The notes under the pieces were generated by a model. That model saw nothing but the letters and a program-made list of their open reading frames with translations, was not told the origin of the DNA and did not search any database. Position numbers and translations under genes: made by a program. Positions 1 through 10,757 of a DNA stretch of 64,000 nucleotides are shown here, piece after piece (position 1 is the stretch's first letter; every line of letters starts with the position of its first letter). The stretch covers positions 62,001-126,000 of the forward strand of contig JAKJXP020000052.1 in the NCBI GenBank assembly GCA_022225965.2, written 5' to 3'. This DNA is from Diatrype stigma (taxonomy: Eukaryota > Ascomycota > Sordariomycetes > Xylariales > Diatrypaceae).

Positions 1-3000
1 CAAACTACTGCTCCCCGTTCCGCGGCGGAACCCGAGCGCCCCTCCCGCGCCCCTCTGCTGCTGCCTGGCGCCGGCGGCGGCCGCGCGCGCGTTCAGCGCG
101 TCGAGCTCGGCCTTGCCCAGGGGGAGCAGCTCGGACGCGACCTTGGAGAGCATGGCGGTCAGGAAGACGAAGGCGATGTTGTGGTAGGGGGAGGCGGCGA
201 GGACGTCGAGGACGGCGCTGCGGGCGTCGTCGGCGGCCGCCTCGGCGCTCCGGTAGTGGTGGCTCGAGAGGTTTGGCAGCGCCTGCTCGATGCGCGCCCA
301 CAGGGGCGCCGTGACGATCCCGTCCGGCATGCCGCGCAGGAAGAGCAGCAGCACCTCCGCCGTCGTCTCGAGGCGCGCGAGCGTCGGCACGTCCGCGCCC
401 AGGGCTTCGAGGAGCGGCGTGTCGGCCTCTAGGGCCTCGATCACGGCCGCGCGGTATTGCGGGTGCTTCTCTGCCCCCACCACGCGTTCCTCGTCTTTTT
501 TCTGCCCCAGCGACCCGATGGTCAGCCACGATCGCTCGTCGAACGGCCATCCGGGGCTGTCGCGCGGGATGCCGCATTCGCCGGGCCCGAGCATGTTCTC
601 GTCGGCGATGGCGCGCTCCGCGAGCCGTTCCACCGCCTCGGTCAGCTTGAACAGCTCCGCGGGCGACGAGTGGTGTACCTCGAGACTATACGGTATGGCG
701 CCCCCCTTTCCTTCCTTCTTGCGCTGATTGGCGAGGGCGCGGATCCCGCCGCCGCGGGGAATCCGGATCAGTTCGTCAAGGGATCTGCCGAAGCACGTCG
801 GTTGCCAGGCCGCACGCAGGGCGATAAAGTGATCCCTGCCATCAGCAACCCGTAGGACGAGAACATCCTCCAGCTGTGTAGACTCCTCATTAAGGGCTCG
901 TACATGTGCTAAATCGTGCACGTATACGTATAAGATGATGTTGACGGTTTCACCGGGTTCGAGAGTAACTTCGGTTCCTAAGGGCTCCTGTTTTCCGTGG
1001 TCGCCACCGCTGGGATATCGATCAAAAACTACACTCAACCAATCCTGCTGCGGACTACTATCGGATGTCTCCAATCCGCCAGGTTTCTCGACAAACGAAA
1101 AAGTCGCAGGGACACGGCCAGTGTTAGCAATAGTTAGGGACCGGTTCCGCTCCTGTAGGTATCCGACTTCGCCGAAGTCTACCCCACCACCAGATACCGT
1201 GATATTCTCGTCCGCGTGGATGCCGGATGAATCTTTTCCGTCCACAATAATGGTGATAGCTGGCCTCCCCTCATTTTCGGCTCTGTCTAGCTCCCGTGCG
1301 ACCTCGGCGTGGACTTTAGCCTTCAGTTCAGGGACGACGGCATCGTAGTCTAACGTAAATATTGCAACCATAGGTTTATGATCTGAGGATATGATCCGTT
1401 GATGACTAGTATATGTATCTAGGTGGAGTTTATCAACAGAGCCGTCTTTAGTCACGACCTCTCCCGTGTCGTCTGCAACGTCATCATATTCGTCGTAGTC
1501 ATAAAGGGTGTCGCCCGAAGCGAGATTTTCAGCACTTGAGTCCGTGTTCGGGTCGTAATCGAACAAAACACTTTCGTCGTCAGCCGCTTGGTCAATTCCA
1601 CGCTGCTTCATCTCTTCATCCCTTTTCTTTGCTTCGACTTCGTCCTTGCATTTTTGGTGGTAAGCTTCCCAGTCCTTCCGTGTTCGATATAATATGCGAT
1701 CGCACCAACTAGGGGCGCGCATTTTTTCAGACGAATCGAATAGGCCAACAGTTCCAACGTCGTATTTGTAAGTAGGTAAAAATGTAATGGGGCCTTCGCG
1801 CCAGCCTTCATGAAACGCCTTTCGCTGATTCATGACCCGTTTGAGTTGGTCGTGTGGTAGTAATGAGTCAAGTGTTGCTTGTAAAGAGGCAGGATCATCA
1901 TGGGGATCCGGAAGAAAATCGTCGGGATCAGGAAGTTCCTCGTCATCATCGTCGAAGCTAGTTTCGCGGGACACCATACCTGGCGTGCTTGATCCATCAT
2001 CGCCGGGATGGCTTCGCATAACGATAACGCCATCGTCTCCTACGATCGTCTTGCTCGGTTTCTTGTTGATGTCGTATTCGCCACGGGTATGTAAGGTGAG
2101 AAGTCGTCGAATATCATCTCCAGGAAGGCCATCAAGACGGAAGTTAAGATCACCAAACATGAAGATGAAATCCTCATCCCCTATCTTATCTCCGTCCTCT
2201 TCTTCTACACCCCCATACTCGATAGGGGCAAACTTAGTTTGATTCGCGATCTTGTTGTAGTCCCAGCACCGACGGTCAAGACTAGTTTGGTCATGACCGG
2301 AGGCAAGGTGGCAATTCGTGAACACAATACGAGTTGTTTCACCGAGAACTAATCTCGTCGCAACAGCTCCCTTGTTGCCCATGTATCCAAGCACTCCGGT
2401 TCCTATCGATATGGTAGACTCATTGGATATATTGTCGGCAACTTCAGGGGATGCGTATATGAGCAAAAGGACGCCGACTAATTGGCAACTGGAGATAAGT
2501 TGGTAGTTCCTCGGTAGTGCTGCTTCAAGAGCATCCTGCCATTTGGCGATGGTAGTGGGATCGGAGTAAAAGGATTGCTTGCTGAGACTGAGGGGGACGA
2601 TTTCCTGCAGTCCTAAAACATAGAGTCCTATATCGTTTCCACCAGCAAGCCGTTTCTGAGGTTCCTGTGGCTGCTGAGCCTCCTGGTCTGCAAGGTTCTC
2701 CTGGTGAGCTGGATGTCCTTGTTCGGCTTGACTACTCTCGTCGGCGCTGCCTCTAGATGTTGGTGGGGCTTGAGACTGATCTGCTTGATTGTCTCCATTG
2801 CTGTCTCTAGCTTCTTCTACTACGCTATCTTCTGATAGATGTAGACGTGCCAGATTGGAATCAAACTGCGGCTCCAACCCCTGGCCGTCGACGAACCATC
2901 GGGCAAGGTCCTTATCCGTGCCCGGACAAGAGGCGACATTCCAAGTGCCTACCTTTATACGCACGCGACGCGGCCTCACATACTCTGCTTTCCTCGAGTG

Positions 3001-3093
3001 GACAGCGCGAGAAAGAGAGAATTGTGTTGTGGAATTGAAGTCATCCTGGTCATGGCCCGAGCCAACCGAGGGTTCGCGGTTGGTTGGATCCAT
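1..3093 (-). CDS. Type II inositol polyphosphate 5-phosphatase (OCRL/INPP5B-like), 3' end cut off
   Basis: One reading frame stays open from an ATG at 3093 to the left window edge (1031 codons, no stop), so the gene is C-terminally incomplete here. It should remove the 5-phosphate from phosphoinositides such as PI(4,5)P2 on endomembranes. Seen in the protein: GTWNVA near residue 49, GDLNFRLD near 310, PSWCDRIL near 460 and SDHKP near 568, which are the ordered catalytic motifs of the 5-phosphatase fold. An Ig-like ASH segment follows (about 600-730), then a helical, Ala/Leu-rich region from about 760 that fits the catalytically dead RhoGAP-like domain of OCRL. A Gln/Ala-rich low-complexity stretch (about 100-150) and an acidic insert (about 350-375) interrupt the catalytic domain. 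No introns are needed. It is divergently arranged with DCP1 across about 1.15 kb. The family call is firm; a specific substrate is inferred. Confidence 0.93.
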   Translation of the reverse strand, partial: MDPTNREPSVGSGHDQDDFNSTTQFSLSRAVHSRKAEYVRPRRVRIKVGTWNVASCPGTDKDLARWFVDGQGLEPQFDSNLARLHLSEDSVVEEARDSNGDNQADQSQAPPTSRGSADESSQAEQGHPAHQENLADQEAQQPQEPQKRLAGGNDIGLYVLGLQEIVPLSLSKQSFYSDPTTIAKWQDALEAALPRNYQLISSCQLVGVLLLIYASPEVADNISNESTISIGTGVLGYMGNKGAVATRLVLGETTRIVFTNCHLASGHDQTSLDRRCWDYNKIANQTKFAPIEYGGVEEEDGDKIGDEDFIFMFGDLNFRLDGLPGDDIRRLLTLHTRGEYDINKKPSKTIVGDDGVIVMRSHPGDDGSSTPGMVSRETSFDDDDEELPDPDDFLPDPHDDPASLQATLDSLLPHDQLKRVMNQRKAFHEGWREGPITFLPTYKYDVGTVGLFDSSEKMRAPSWCDRILYRTRKDWEAYHQKCKDEVEAKKRDEEMKQRGIDQAADDESVLFDYDPNTDSSAENLASGDTLYDYDEYDDVADDTGEVVTKDGSVDKLHLDTYTSHQRIISSDHKPMVAIFTLDYDAVVPELKAKVHAEVARELDRAENEGRPAITIIVDGKDSSGIHADENITVSGGGVDFGEVGYLQERNRSLTIANTGRVPATFSFVEKPGGLETSDSSPQQDWLSVVFDRYPSGGDHGKQEPLGTEVTLEPGETVNIILYVYVHDLAHVRALNEESTQLEDVLVLRVADGRDHFIALRAAWQPTCFGRSLDELIRIPRGGGIRALANQRKKEGKGGAIPYSLEVHHSSPAELFKLTEAVERLAERAIADENMLGPGECGIPRDSPGWPFDERSWLTIGSLGQKKDEERVVGAEKHPQYRAAVIEALEADTPLLEALGADVPTLARLETTAEVLLLFLRGMPDGIVTAPLWARIEQALPNLSSHHYRSAEAAADDARSAVLDVLAASPYHNIAFVFLTAMLSKVASELLPLGKAELDALNARAAAAGARQQQRGAGGALGFRRGTGSSSL

Positions 3094-4247
3094 TGAGAGC
3101 TAATTGAAACCGAGAGCCCGTAGCGGAAAGACGGGCAGAATGATTGGACGAAAGTTGAAAGGCCCCTGAGTGAAATGTATATAACGCTGTCGCCTATTTC
3201 AGCATGTGCTCGCGTGCGCTGCGATAGGCCGCCTTCGTATCATCGTAGTTGTACGACGTATATTAAAAGAGGTTGTGACGTTATGGCGGGGCACTGAACC
3301 TGTCGAGTGAAGCGTGAAGCGTGAAGTGACTGGGTGACTACTAACATTGAATCGAACTACCCAGCATTTAGGTATGCAGGTCACAGCTTACAAGTGACCT
3401 GGAACCATGAAGGAGGGCTGGAATGGGCCGGGTGATAACAAAGGATCAACGTTGGTTCTAGCTTGGCTTTCAAGCACTACCTAAGTAGGTAGGTATCATT
3501 GATGGTTGTCTTCGAGGTAGGTATTCAGGTAGAATATACCTAGATACCTCGATACCTAGATACCTGGGTAGATGGGCAGATGTGTATAAGATATATAAAA
3601 TGAACGAGTTTGTTGGGATTAAAGAGCAGTTACTTTGTACAATCCAGACAACTGAAGCGTTGTGATGATGGGAACTCTGGGGACTCTTAATGACAGATCA
3701 GAATCTTAGAAATCGACGCCATTACTTGATACACACTTATTGATCCGCCATCTGTCACGGATGAATTTACCTACAGGCAGGCAAGTATTCGGTATTCTGA
3801 TAATAAAAGCGAAAGTGCATGCAACAGGTACATGGAACCCTAGCAGGCCCGGGATGTGCTGGCGCGGGCAGGTTGGCTACGGCATTTGGTAGGCACGTAA
3901 GCGCGTCATCAGATCCTTATCGCTTATCGGCGGGAGCTTGAGGTCCCGTCCCTCCCAGTCGCCTGTCGCCTGTCACCTGTCGCCTGTAGGCTGTCGCTTG
4001 TCCAGGGATTCATGGTGGGGCAGGGCAGGGCAGGGCAGGGCAGTGGGGTTGAGTAACCAGAACCTAACATAGTGACATACATCCTCATACCTACCTACCA
4101 TGCTACCTACAACTCAATACAACTTCTTATATTCGACTCACTCACTTTCACACACATAGCTATCGCACAATAGGTAGTCAAGCACATTCACTTTTGCATT
4201 GTTCCACTACACCCCCGCCAATAATTCAACTACTCTTCTCCGCCAGC
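3094..4247. other. Divergent intergenic/promoter region with short repeats
   Basis: This is the spacer between the 5-phosphatase (leftward) and DCP1 (rightward), so it must hold both promoters. No convincing gene is seen. It contains GGTAGGTA/ATACCTAG-type microsatellites (about 3480-3570), a loose tandem of CCTGTCG heptamers (about 3950-4003) and a run of GGGCA repeats (about 4017-4042). TA-rich blocks just upstream of 4194 may belong to the DCP1 core promoter. Confidence 0.6.
4017..4048 (+). repeat. GGGCA pentanucleotide repeat, G-quadruplex-capable
   Basis: Five consecutive GGG tracts, each separated by CA, are flanked by GGGG on both sides, about 200 bp upstream of the DCP1 start. Four or more G3 tracts with 2-nt loops satisfy the usual G-quadruplex sequence rule. 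It directly follows degenerate CCTGTCG repeats. Confidence 0.75.
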
Positions 4248-5093
4248 ATGTCTCGATCAACTCCGCGTAAGAACCGGAACAACCAGAACAATCCGATGCA
4301 AGGGCAGCAAAACAGCAGTCTACCTTTCCTGTCGCAGAGTCCCAAGAACAACAACATCCGGTCGCAATATGGGCATACGAGAAACAACTCATCACAGCAG
4401 CGCTACCTCCGTTCAATAGATCCGCAGGGACAGGTCACATCCGACTACGAATCCGACGCCGCATACTACGTGGACTCCCAACCGCCCCCAGCATCCGCCG
4501 CCCTCATGAGCCGCACCAACACCGAGCTCAACCTCAGCGTGCTGAAGCGCTATCTGCCCAGCATCTCCCAGATCCTCTCCGTGGCCGCCAACGCCGTTGT
4601 CTTCACCTTCTCGCTCGACAACATGGCCTGGGAGAAGGCCAACATCGAAGGGCCCCTCTTCGTGTGCTCCCAAGGCGACGCCGAATCCGAGGACGAGTGG
4701 GGACGCGACGGCGGCTGTGCCTTCGTCCTCAATCGCAAGGGCCTCGACAACCTGGTCCTGGACCTGACCACCGTCAGCAAGCACGAGATGCAGGGCGACC
4801 TGCTCATCTTCCGGATCCAGGCGGACGACAAGGATGGCAACGCGGGCGGAGACAGGGTCGTCGGCCTTTGGATCCACCCTGAGACGGAGGACACAAGACC
4901 CGACAATGCCGCTATCATCAACCGGGTGTGGACCAACGCGCGGGACGCTCAAGAGCAGAGGGAGGCGGTTGGTCTCGGTGGCGCATCCCAGGCTGGCAGT
5001 GGTGCAGATGTCGGTCCCGCTATGCAGGCTATGGGCCGCGAGATCAGCGTCGACGCTCTGTTTGGACGCCAGAACGGCGCAGGCTTCTCTTAG
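4248..5093 (+). CDS. DCP1: mRNA-decapping enzyme subunit 1 (Dcp1)
   Basis: A single-exon gene of 281 aa encoding the EVH1-fold cofactor that activates the Dcp2 decapping enzyme in cytoplasmic mRNA turnover. The N-terminal 80 residues are Asn/Gln/Ser-rich and probably disordered. The EVH1 core begins at the segment NLSVLKRYLPSISQIL and runs through WEKANIEGPLFV, the FVLNRKGLDNLVLDL strand pair and GLWIHPETEDTRPD, all typical of Dcp1. The C-terminal tail is Gly/Ala-rich. I chose the ATG at 4248 (MSRSTPRK). An in-frame ATG at 4194 would add 18 residues (MHCSTTPPP) that look like translated 5' UTR. The acidic insert after FVCSQG is an ordinary loop. Its neighbour on the opposite strand is the 5-phosphatase. 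Confidence 0.93.
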   Translation: MSRSTPRKNRNNQNNPMQGQQNSSLPFLSQSPKNNNIRSQYGHTRNNSSQQRYLRSIDPQGQVTSDYESDAAYYVDSQPPPASAALMSRTNTELNLSVLKRYLPSISQILSVAANAVVFTFSLDNMAWEKANIEGPLFVCSQGDAESEDEWGRDGGCAFVLNRKGLDNLVLDLTTVSKHEMQGDLLIFRIQADDKDGNAGGDRVVGLWIHPETEDTRPDNAAIINRVWTNARDAQEQREAVGLGGASQAGSGADVGPAMQAMGREISVDALFGRQNGAGFS

Positions 5094-5957
5094 GACTTTC
5101 GATGTTGCTATTTCCAGACGAGGGATATTCAATTACCCAGCCGTGTTTTCTGGGGGGTTCGGAGCAAGGGTTGCGACGGTTATCGTGAGGTTCGGGAGTA
5201 GGGACGGCACCAGGCATTTGATGAGATACCCAAAAGCAGCATTACGAAGTGAAATTGACCTGCATTTTGACCTACCAAACTTGGGGTTCAAAAGCCATGG
5301 AACCACCAAACAGACTAATGATGTCGCTCGCCCGCTCACAATGCCATTCTAATCGACACCCTAGAACTACCACTATTGCCATGATTCAGCATCGTTTTCT
5401 TGCATGATGGTATGGCTCATACCACACGGCACAGAACGGCATAGTCGTCCTCTTGCAACAAGCTCGATTTTCAGGCCGCTCATTTGTCACTATATCATTC
5501 TAGTCAAATATATGGGCGCCCTCGAGCAAAGTTCGACAAAATTCACCGATGGTCAAGAACTCCAAGTCATACAAGCACTCCTAGAATGACTTTCCATCAA
5601 ACATATACAATAGTTGCAGAAACGAACAGTATAAAAGGATGTAGGTATACATGAACCATCCTACCACATCTGACCTTTCAGGAGGTCGCATGAACGCCTT
5701 CGGACAGAAACCAATGGTATCATGTCTGTACCCGTATAGTGAACGCTAGGCCAACCTCGGCCCTGCCATAAAGGAGCATTTATCTTACGGTTTAGTAATA
5801 CTTCCAAGGGGACTAAGCCTAGTGGTCCTGATGGCCGACCTGATGTTGTTCTTACACCACTTTCATCAGCGTGAACCGGATGTTTGTTGTGTTGATTGTT
5901 TTCCTCTTGTGAATGGACAATGGGCTAATACAAATATACCCTTACATTTAGATGTAG
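5094..5957. other. Intergenic region downstream of DCP1
   Basis: AT-richer DNA with only short random frames and no protein family recognised. It includes the presumed DCP1 3' UTR. The composition changes sharply at about 5970, where a GC-rich coding-like block begins. Confidence 0.5.
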
Positions 5958-6175
5958 ACCGTATATCATCATCGAGGTCTTCCTCGGGAGCTACGAGGTG
6001 GCGATACGGAAACAGGGCGCGCGTCGCACCTGGCCTGTCGGCGCAGCTGACGGCGGACTGCACGCTGCACATCGCCATCGCGCCGGCCTCGTTCCGGGCG
6101 TGGGCGTTCGGCTCCCTCGTGCCGCCGTCCGAGGCCACGGCGGAGTGCAAGACCCGCATGCAGGACCCAAAGTAG
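5958..6175 (+). pseudogene. GC-rich coding relic or 3' exons of an unrecognised gene
   Basis: A roughly 200 bp GC-rich island lies in AT-rich surroundings. Frame A (codons from 5971) reads IEVFLGSYE with codons ending almost only in G or C. Frame B (codons from 6047 to the TAG at 6173) reads LTADCTLHIAIAPASF and onward to CKTRMQDPK, again with nearly every third position G or C. That bias matches real genes nearby and is unlike random sequence. The frames can be joined in phase by treating 5998-6046 as a 49 bp intron (GTGGCG to GCGCAG), or explained by a frameshift. A TAG acceptor-like site lies at 5956-5957. No start, upstream exon or family is recognised. The most likely reading is the truncated 3' end of a decayed gene. 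Confidence 0.35.
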
Positions 6176-6738
6176 CATACATCAATGGTTCAATGGCCAT
6201 GTATGCAACTTCCCTATCATCCCCCAGCGACCCTCCGACGACCATCACGTTGCATAGGAACATCCATAGCAATGCATTCAGTAAATAGATGGCTACTTGT
6301 GGCCGCTATTTGATCATCTCTGAGGCCGCCGCATCCGCGGTCTCAGCATCCATCGCCCGCAATGGGGTTGCATTTGAGCCGCTGTACGGTTACGTCCCTA
6401 CATCCCGCTACTATCGGCCCACTTGAAATGCACACTTGAGCGGTAGTCGTGCAGCGGATATATATATATATCTGTTGTTCGGCTCGGGTTAGATTGGACC
6501 GGTTAAATTGCCTGTGGAGATCGTGGGGTGGGGGTTTCCAGCCTGGGGTATTGGCGAAGACGCGGGGGTAGGGGGGGTTCGTGAAGGTGATACGTATAAT
6601 AAGTATAAGTAGAGTCAAGATCGTGGCAGTCCTCCGCCTTCAGATGGGCTTGGCTCGATCAAACCCCTTCGCCCCCAGTGTCCCCTGAGCTGGTTACTAT
6701 AACACCAGGGACCAGCCTTCGACATCGACAACGCCATC
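6176..6738. other. Upstream region of the GH43 gene
   Basis: No gene is seen. It contains a short TATATA tract near 6458-6470 and a G-rich stretch near 6525-6570. The GH43 promoter and 5' UTR must lie here. Confidence 0.5.
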
Positions 6739-8543
6739 ATGCCTATGGTGCGGAACCCCATCTTACCCGGGTTCAATGCGGACCCGTCGATCGTCCGCGT
6801 GGGCGAGGACTACTACATCGCGACGTCGACCTTCGAGTGGTTCCCCGGTGTACAGATCCACCACTCCCGGGACCTGGCCAACTGGGAGCTGGTCGTGCGC
6901 CCGCTGAGCCGCAAGAGCCAGCTGGACATGCGCGGCGACCCGGACAGCTGCGGGGTGTGGTGAGTTCTCGAGCCTTTTAGTCCCCCGTTTAGCCTCGTCT
7001 TAAAAGCACCTGGTCTTTGTCAATAGCATTTCTTTCGATTTGAACCCTCAAAACAGTGCTGCAAGCTCCCGCGACATAATAAGAAGGGTATTCTTACTGA
7101 CTCCGAGCGTTGGATAGGGCGCCGTGCCTGACGCACGACGGCTCACGGTTCTGGCTCGTCTACACGGACGTCAAGCGCAAGGACGGTTCCTTCAAGGACT
7201 GCCACAACTACATCGTCAGCGCGCCGGCCATCACGGGCCCCTGGTCGGACCCCGTCTATGCCAACGCGTCCGGGTTCGACCCGTCGCTATTCCACGACCC
7301 GGACACGGGCCGCAAGTGGTTCGTCAACATGCTGATCGACCACCGGGCGCGGCCGCGCGGGTTCGCCGGCATCGCGCTGCAGGAGTTCGACCCCGCGGCC
7401 GACGGGGGCGGGCGCCTCGTCGGCCCGCGCCGCAACGTCTTCCGCGGCACCGACCTCGACCTCGTCGAGGGCCCCCACCTGTACAAGCGCAACGGCTGGT
7501 ACTACCTGCTGACGGCCGAGGGCGGCACCGCCTACGAGCACGCGTGCACGCTGGCGCGCGCCCGCGACATCTGGGGCCCCTACGAGACGCACCCGCAGAA
7601 GCACGTGCTGAGCGCCAAGGACGCGCCGTTCGCCGCGCTGCAGCGCGCCGGCCACGGCGACCTCGTCGACACCCCCGACGGCCGCCGCACCTACCTCGTG
7701 CACCTGTCGGGCCGGCCCATCACGCAGAAGCGCCGCTGCGTGCTCGGCCGCGAGACCGCCATCCAGGAGGCGTACTGGGGCGACGACGACTGGCTGTACG
7801 TCAAGAACGGCCCGGTGCCGTCGCTGCACGTCGACGTCCCGGGCGGGCCCCCCGACGACAGCAAGTACTGGGCAGAGCAGCGGTACACCTTCGGCGGCGA
7901 TGGCGGGGCGCTGCACAAGGATTTCCAGTGGCTGCGGACCCCGGAGCCCGAGCGCATCTTCCGGATCGAGGGCGGCCAGCTCGTGCTGATCGGGCGCGAG
8001 TCGGTCGGCTCGTGGTTCGAGCAGGCGCTGGTGGCGCGGCGGCAGGCGCACTTCTCGTACGACGCGGAGACGGTGGTCGACTTCGCGCCCGGGGACGAGC
8101 GGCAGTTCGCCGGCCTCACGGCCTACTACTGCCGGTACAACTTCTTCTACCTGACGGTGACGGCGGACGCGGACGGCCAGCGCGAGCTGCTGCTCATGAG
8201 CTCCGAGGCCTCCTTCCCCGACGGCGCGCTCGAGACCCCGCTCCCGGAGCCGGTGCGCATCCCCAACGAGGGCAAGGTGCGGCTGGCGCTGACCATCCGC
8301 GGCGACCGCCTGCAGTTCTACTACGCGCTGGCGGGCGGCGCGGAGCCGCTCAAGGAGATCGGTCCCGTGTACGACGCTTCGATTCTGTCGGATGAGTGCG
8401 GCGGGCACCAGGCCCACGGGAGCTTTACTGGCGCATTTGTCGGGATGGCTTGCTCGGATGTCAATGGGACTGCGCTCCCTGCCAGGTTTGACTACTTCCT
8501 GTATCGACCTGTGAGGGATGCGTCGGACAGGTATGAGGTATGA
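6739..8543 (+). CDS. Glycoside hydrolase family 43 beta-xylosidase, intracellular
   Basis: Two exons, 6739-6959 and 7118-8543, are joined across a 158 bp GTGAGT...TAG intron to give 548 aa. It should release xylose (or arabinose) from the non-reducing end of xylo-oligosaccharides. The five-bladed propeller starts at once with [12 protein letters not shown]. The expected catalytic residues are Asp15 (base, NADPS), Asp128 (pKa modulator, GFDPS) and Glu191 (acid, LVEGPHLYK). The splice rebuilds the conserved GVWAPCL. After about residue 340 comes a beta-sandwich with [10 protein letters not shown] and [10 protein letters not shown], as in the two-domain fungal and bacterial xylosidases. No signal peptide is present, so import of oligosaccharides before cleavage is inferred. 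GC3 is very high. It converges on the permease gene on the other strand. Confidence 0.93.
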
Positions 8544-8889
8544 AAGCGCAGATTAACGCTGATTTTATCATACGGGTGGTAATTAAGGTAATGAATTCCC
8601 TTGAGTAGATATCCAGTTAGATTCCTTCCTACCCTCCCTACCGTGAAGGGTTAGGGTTAGGGTTAGTGTTAACCCCCTTCCATGCCAAGAGCCCCCTTAG
8701 ATGTTGATATGAAGATACGCATATCCAAGCAAGTTATTGGTATTGAGTAAATATAAAAGTTGTTCTAAAGGCATGTCACAAAGGGATAGTTGGTCTTGCT
8801 AGGCATAGAAAGCAAAGTTCAAGTATCATTACTCGTTTCAGCAGGGAGAAAGCATAGAATTTACTTCCTCTGTATCCAGCTCCAGATAT
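8544..8889. other. Convergent intergenic region with telomere-like tract
   Basis: A short spacer between the 3' ends of the GH43 and permease genes. Apart from the TTAGGG tract near 8647 it holds only AT-rich 3' UTR-like sequence. Confidence 0.5.
8647..8667 (+). repeat. Interstitial telomeric repeat (TTAGGG)
   Basis: Three uninterrupted AGGGTT units followed by a degenerate one (AGTGTT) and AACCCCC. TTAGGG is the standard filamentous-fungal telomere repeat. Here it is internal, between two convergent genes. Confidence 0.7.
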
Positions 8890-10757
8890 CTACGCAATCC
8901 AAAACCAAATCCGCTCCAAGATATTCCTCGGCACGCGCTCCGGCCATGTTCCCTCGAGGCTGTCGATTTCGGCCTTGCCACTCCACAGGTCCATGTCGCT
9001 GGTCTTCACGAACTTAGTCCCCTTGATGAACTTGTAGCCGAGGAACAGGCCCGCGAAGATCGGCATGTCAATGTAGGGCGGGATGAAGGATTTAGCGGAG
9101 AACTTCCCGGGGAAGAACGCGTCGTAGCCGTTGGTGAGGGCGACGAGGAGGCAGAAGCCTATGGAGAAGTACGCCAGGTACGGCTGCAGCGGGGACCGGT
9201 ACCGCAGGCCGTCGCGGGAGATGCCGTTGTACCGCAGGCCGGCGTGGAAGCGCAGGTAGACGACGCAGGTCGAGGCCCAGACGATCAGCGTGGACACGGC
9301 CGACAGGTTGGAGAACCAGAAGAAGACCTCCTCGCCGCGGTTGTTGACGTTGAGGTAGCACAGGCACGACAGGGCGGCCGTGGCGGCGACGCAGGCGTAG
9401 GGGACGCCGAAGCGCTCGAACGCCAGCACGCGGGGCGCCTTGCCGTCGAGCGCCGCCGAGTACAGCACCCGCGTCGAGGCGTAGAAGAACGAGTTGCCCG
9501 CGGACCAGGCCGAGCTCAGCACCACGGCGTTGATGATGGACGGCAGCGCGCCGATCCCGCCGTTCCGGATGGCGATGACGAAGGGCGAGGCCGCCGCGCC
9601 CGGGGCCGCGCTGTCGATCGCGTTCAGCAGCCCCGCGTCCCGCGACGACACGCACATGGTCACGAGGAACATGGCCACCACGTAGAAGAGCAGGATGCGC
9701 CAGAAGACGCGGCGGATCGCCTTGGGGATGTTGCGGCGCGGGTCCTCCGTCTCGCCGGCGGCGATAACCACCATCTCGCTGCCGCCGTACGCGAACGTGG
9801 CCTGCGTGAAGACGCGCCAGAAGGCCAGGAAGCGCCCGAGCGACCCGCCGACGAGGTACTCGTTCATGGGGCCCGGGTCGGCCCAGTAGCGGAAGCCGAT
9901 GGCGCCGCCGTTGGGTGCGCCCCCGCACGTAATGATCAGCATCAGCAGGATCAGCCCGACGATGGTGGTCAGCTTGATGGCGCCGAAGACGAATTCGGTC
10001 TCGCCGTAGATGTGCACCGGGAGGCAGTTGATGATCACCATCGCAGCGAAGAACACGGTGATCAGCGCCGCCTTAGGTACGTCGTTCGGCCAGAAATCGA
10101 CAATGACCACTGCTACCGTCACTTCGATGGGCACTCCGATGGCAAGTTGGTACCTGTATAACACTCAAGTCAGGGGTGGCCGAAAAAACCACTTATATCC
10201 TCATGCGATATGTCATCCTTTCAGGGATCCTTTCCCGATACCAATGAACCCGATACAGGCGCATGGTCAGCACCAAGAGTCTCTTACCAGTAATTCCAAC
10301 CGAGAGTAAACCCGAGGGCTTCGTCAACATAGCGGGTAGCGTATACGGGGACAGCGCCGGGCAACGGTAGATACGTGGCCATCTCGCCCAGACTGTTGAT
10401 GACACAGAAGAGGTTGAAACCGGTGATCAGATAACTATATCCAGAATCAATCGCTAATCATCAACATGCCGATTGACTTGAAATTTCGAACTACTGATGC
10501 CACCGAAAGACCTACGCTAGAACGGTCGAGAGGGGTCCGGCGAGCGACAGCATCTGTCCCGAGCCCACGAACAGGCCCGTCCCGATAGCGCCGGACAGCG
10601 CGAGAAACTGTACATGGCGCGATTTGAGCCTACGTTCCAGAGTTCCGACATGGCGATTCTCATGCTCGCGCTTCAAATCGTCCACGGGGTCGCGGGGGCC
10701 GTCAGCGGCGTACGCCGATGCGGCCCCGTCTTTCTTCGCTGCCTCGATGTCCACCAT
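8890..10757 (-). CDS. Amino-acid permease (APC superfamily, fungal YAT type)
   Basis: Three exons (10757-10516, 10434-10288, 10153-8890) with introns of 81 and 134 bp give 550 aa. The splices rebuild VLAYLITGFNLF and NYWYQLAIGVPIEV, and all phases close. It is a proton-coupled plasma-membrane amino-acid importer with about 12 membrane spans. Visible signatures are LSGAIGTGLFVGSGQ at the first helix, LGEMATYLP, AGETEDPRRNIPKAIRRVFWR after helix 6, and AGNSFFYASTR in helix 8. The C-terminal cytoplasmic tail ends in the usual ERIWFWIA. An in-frame ATG at 10838 would add 27 residues; 10757 (MVDIEAAKK) suits the charged N-tail of the family better. The substrate cannot be read from sequence. A second permease of the same family lies at 16.7-18.6 kb. 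Confidence 0.92.

Noticed and set aside
7124..8417. Long open frames overlapping the GH43 gene on both strands (423 and 376 aa)
   Set aside because: Arg/Ala/Gly-rich shadow frames caused by extreme GC3 in the true exon; no domain, whereas the GH43 frame has catalytic motifs.
9092..10161. Alternative frames across the first permease (278 aa minus, 305 aa plus)
   Set aside because: Arg/Asp/Val-rich antisense or shifted shadows of the permease exon.
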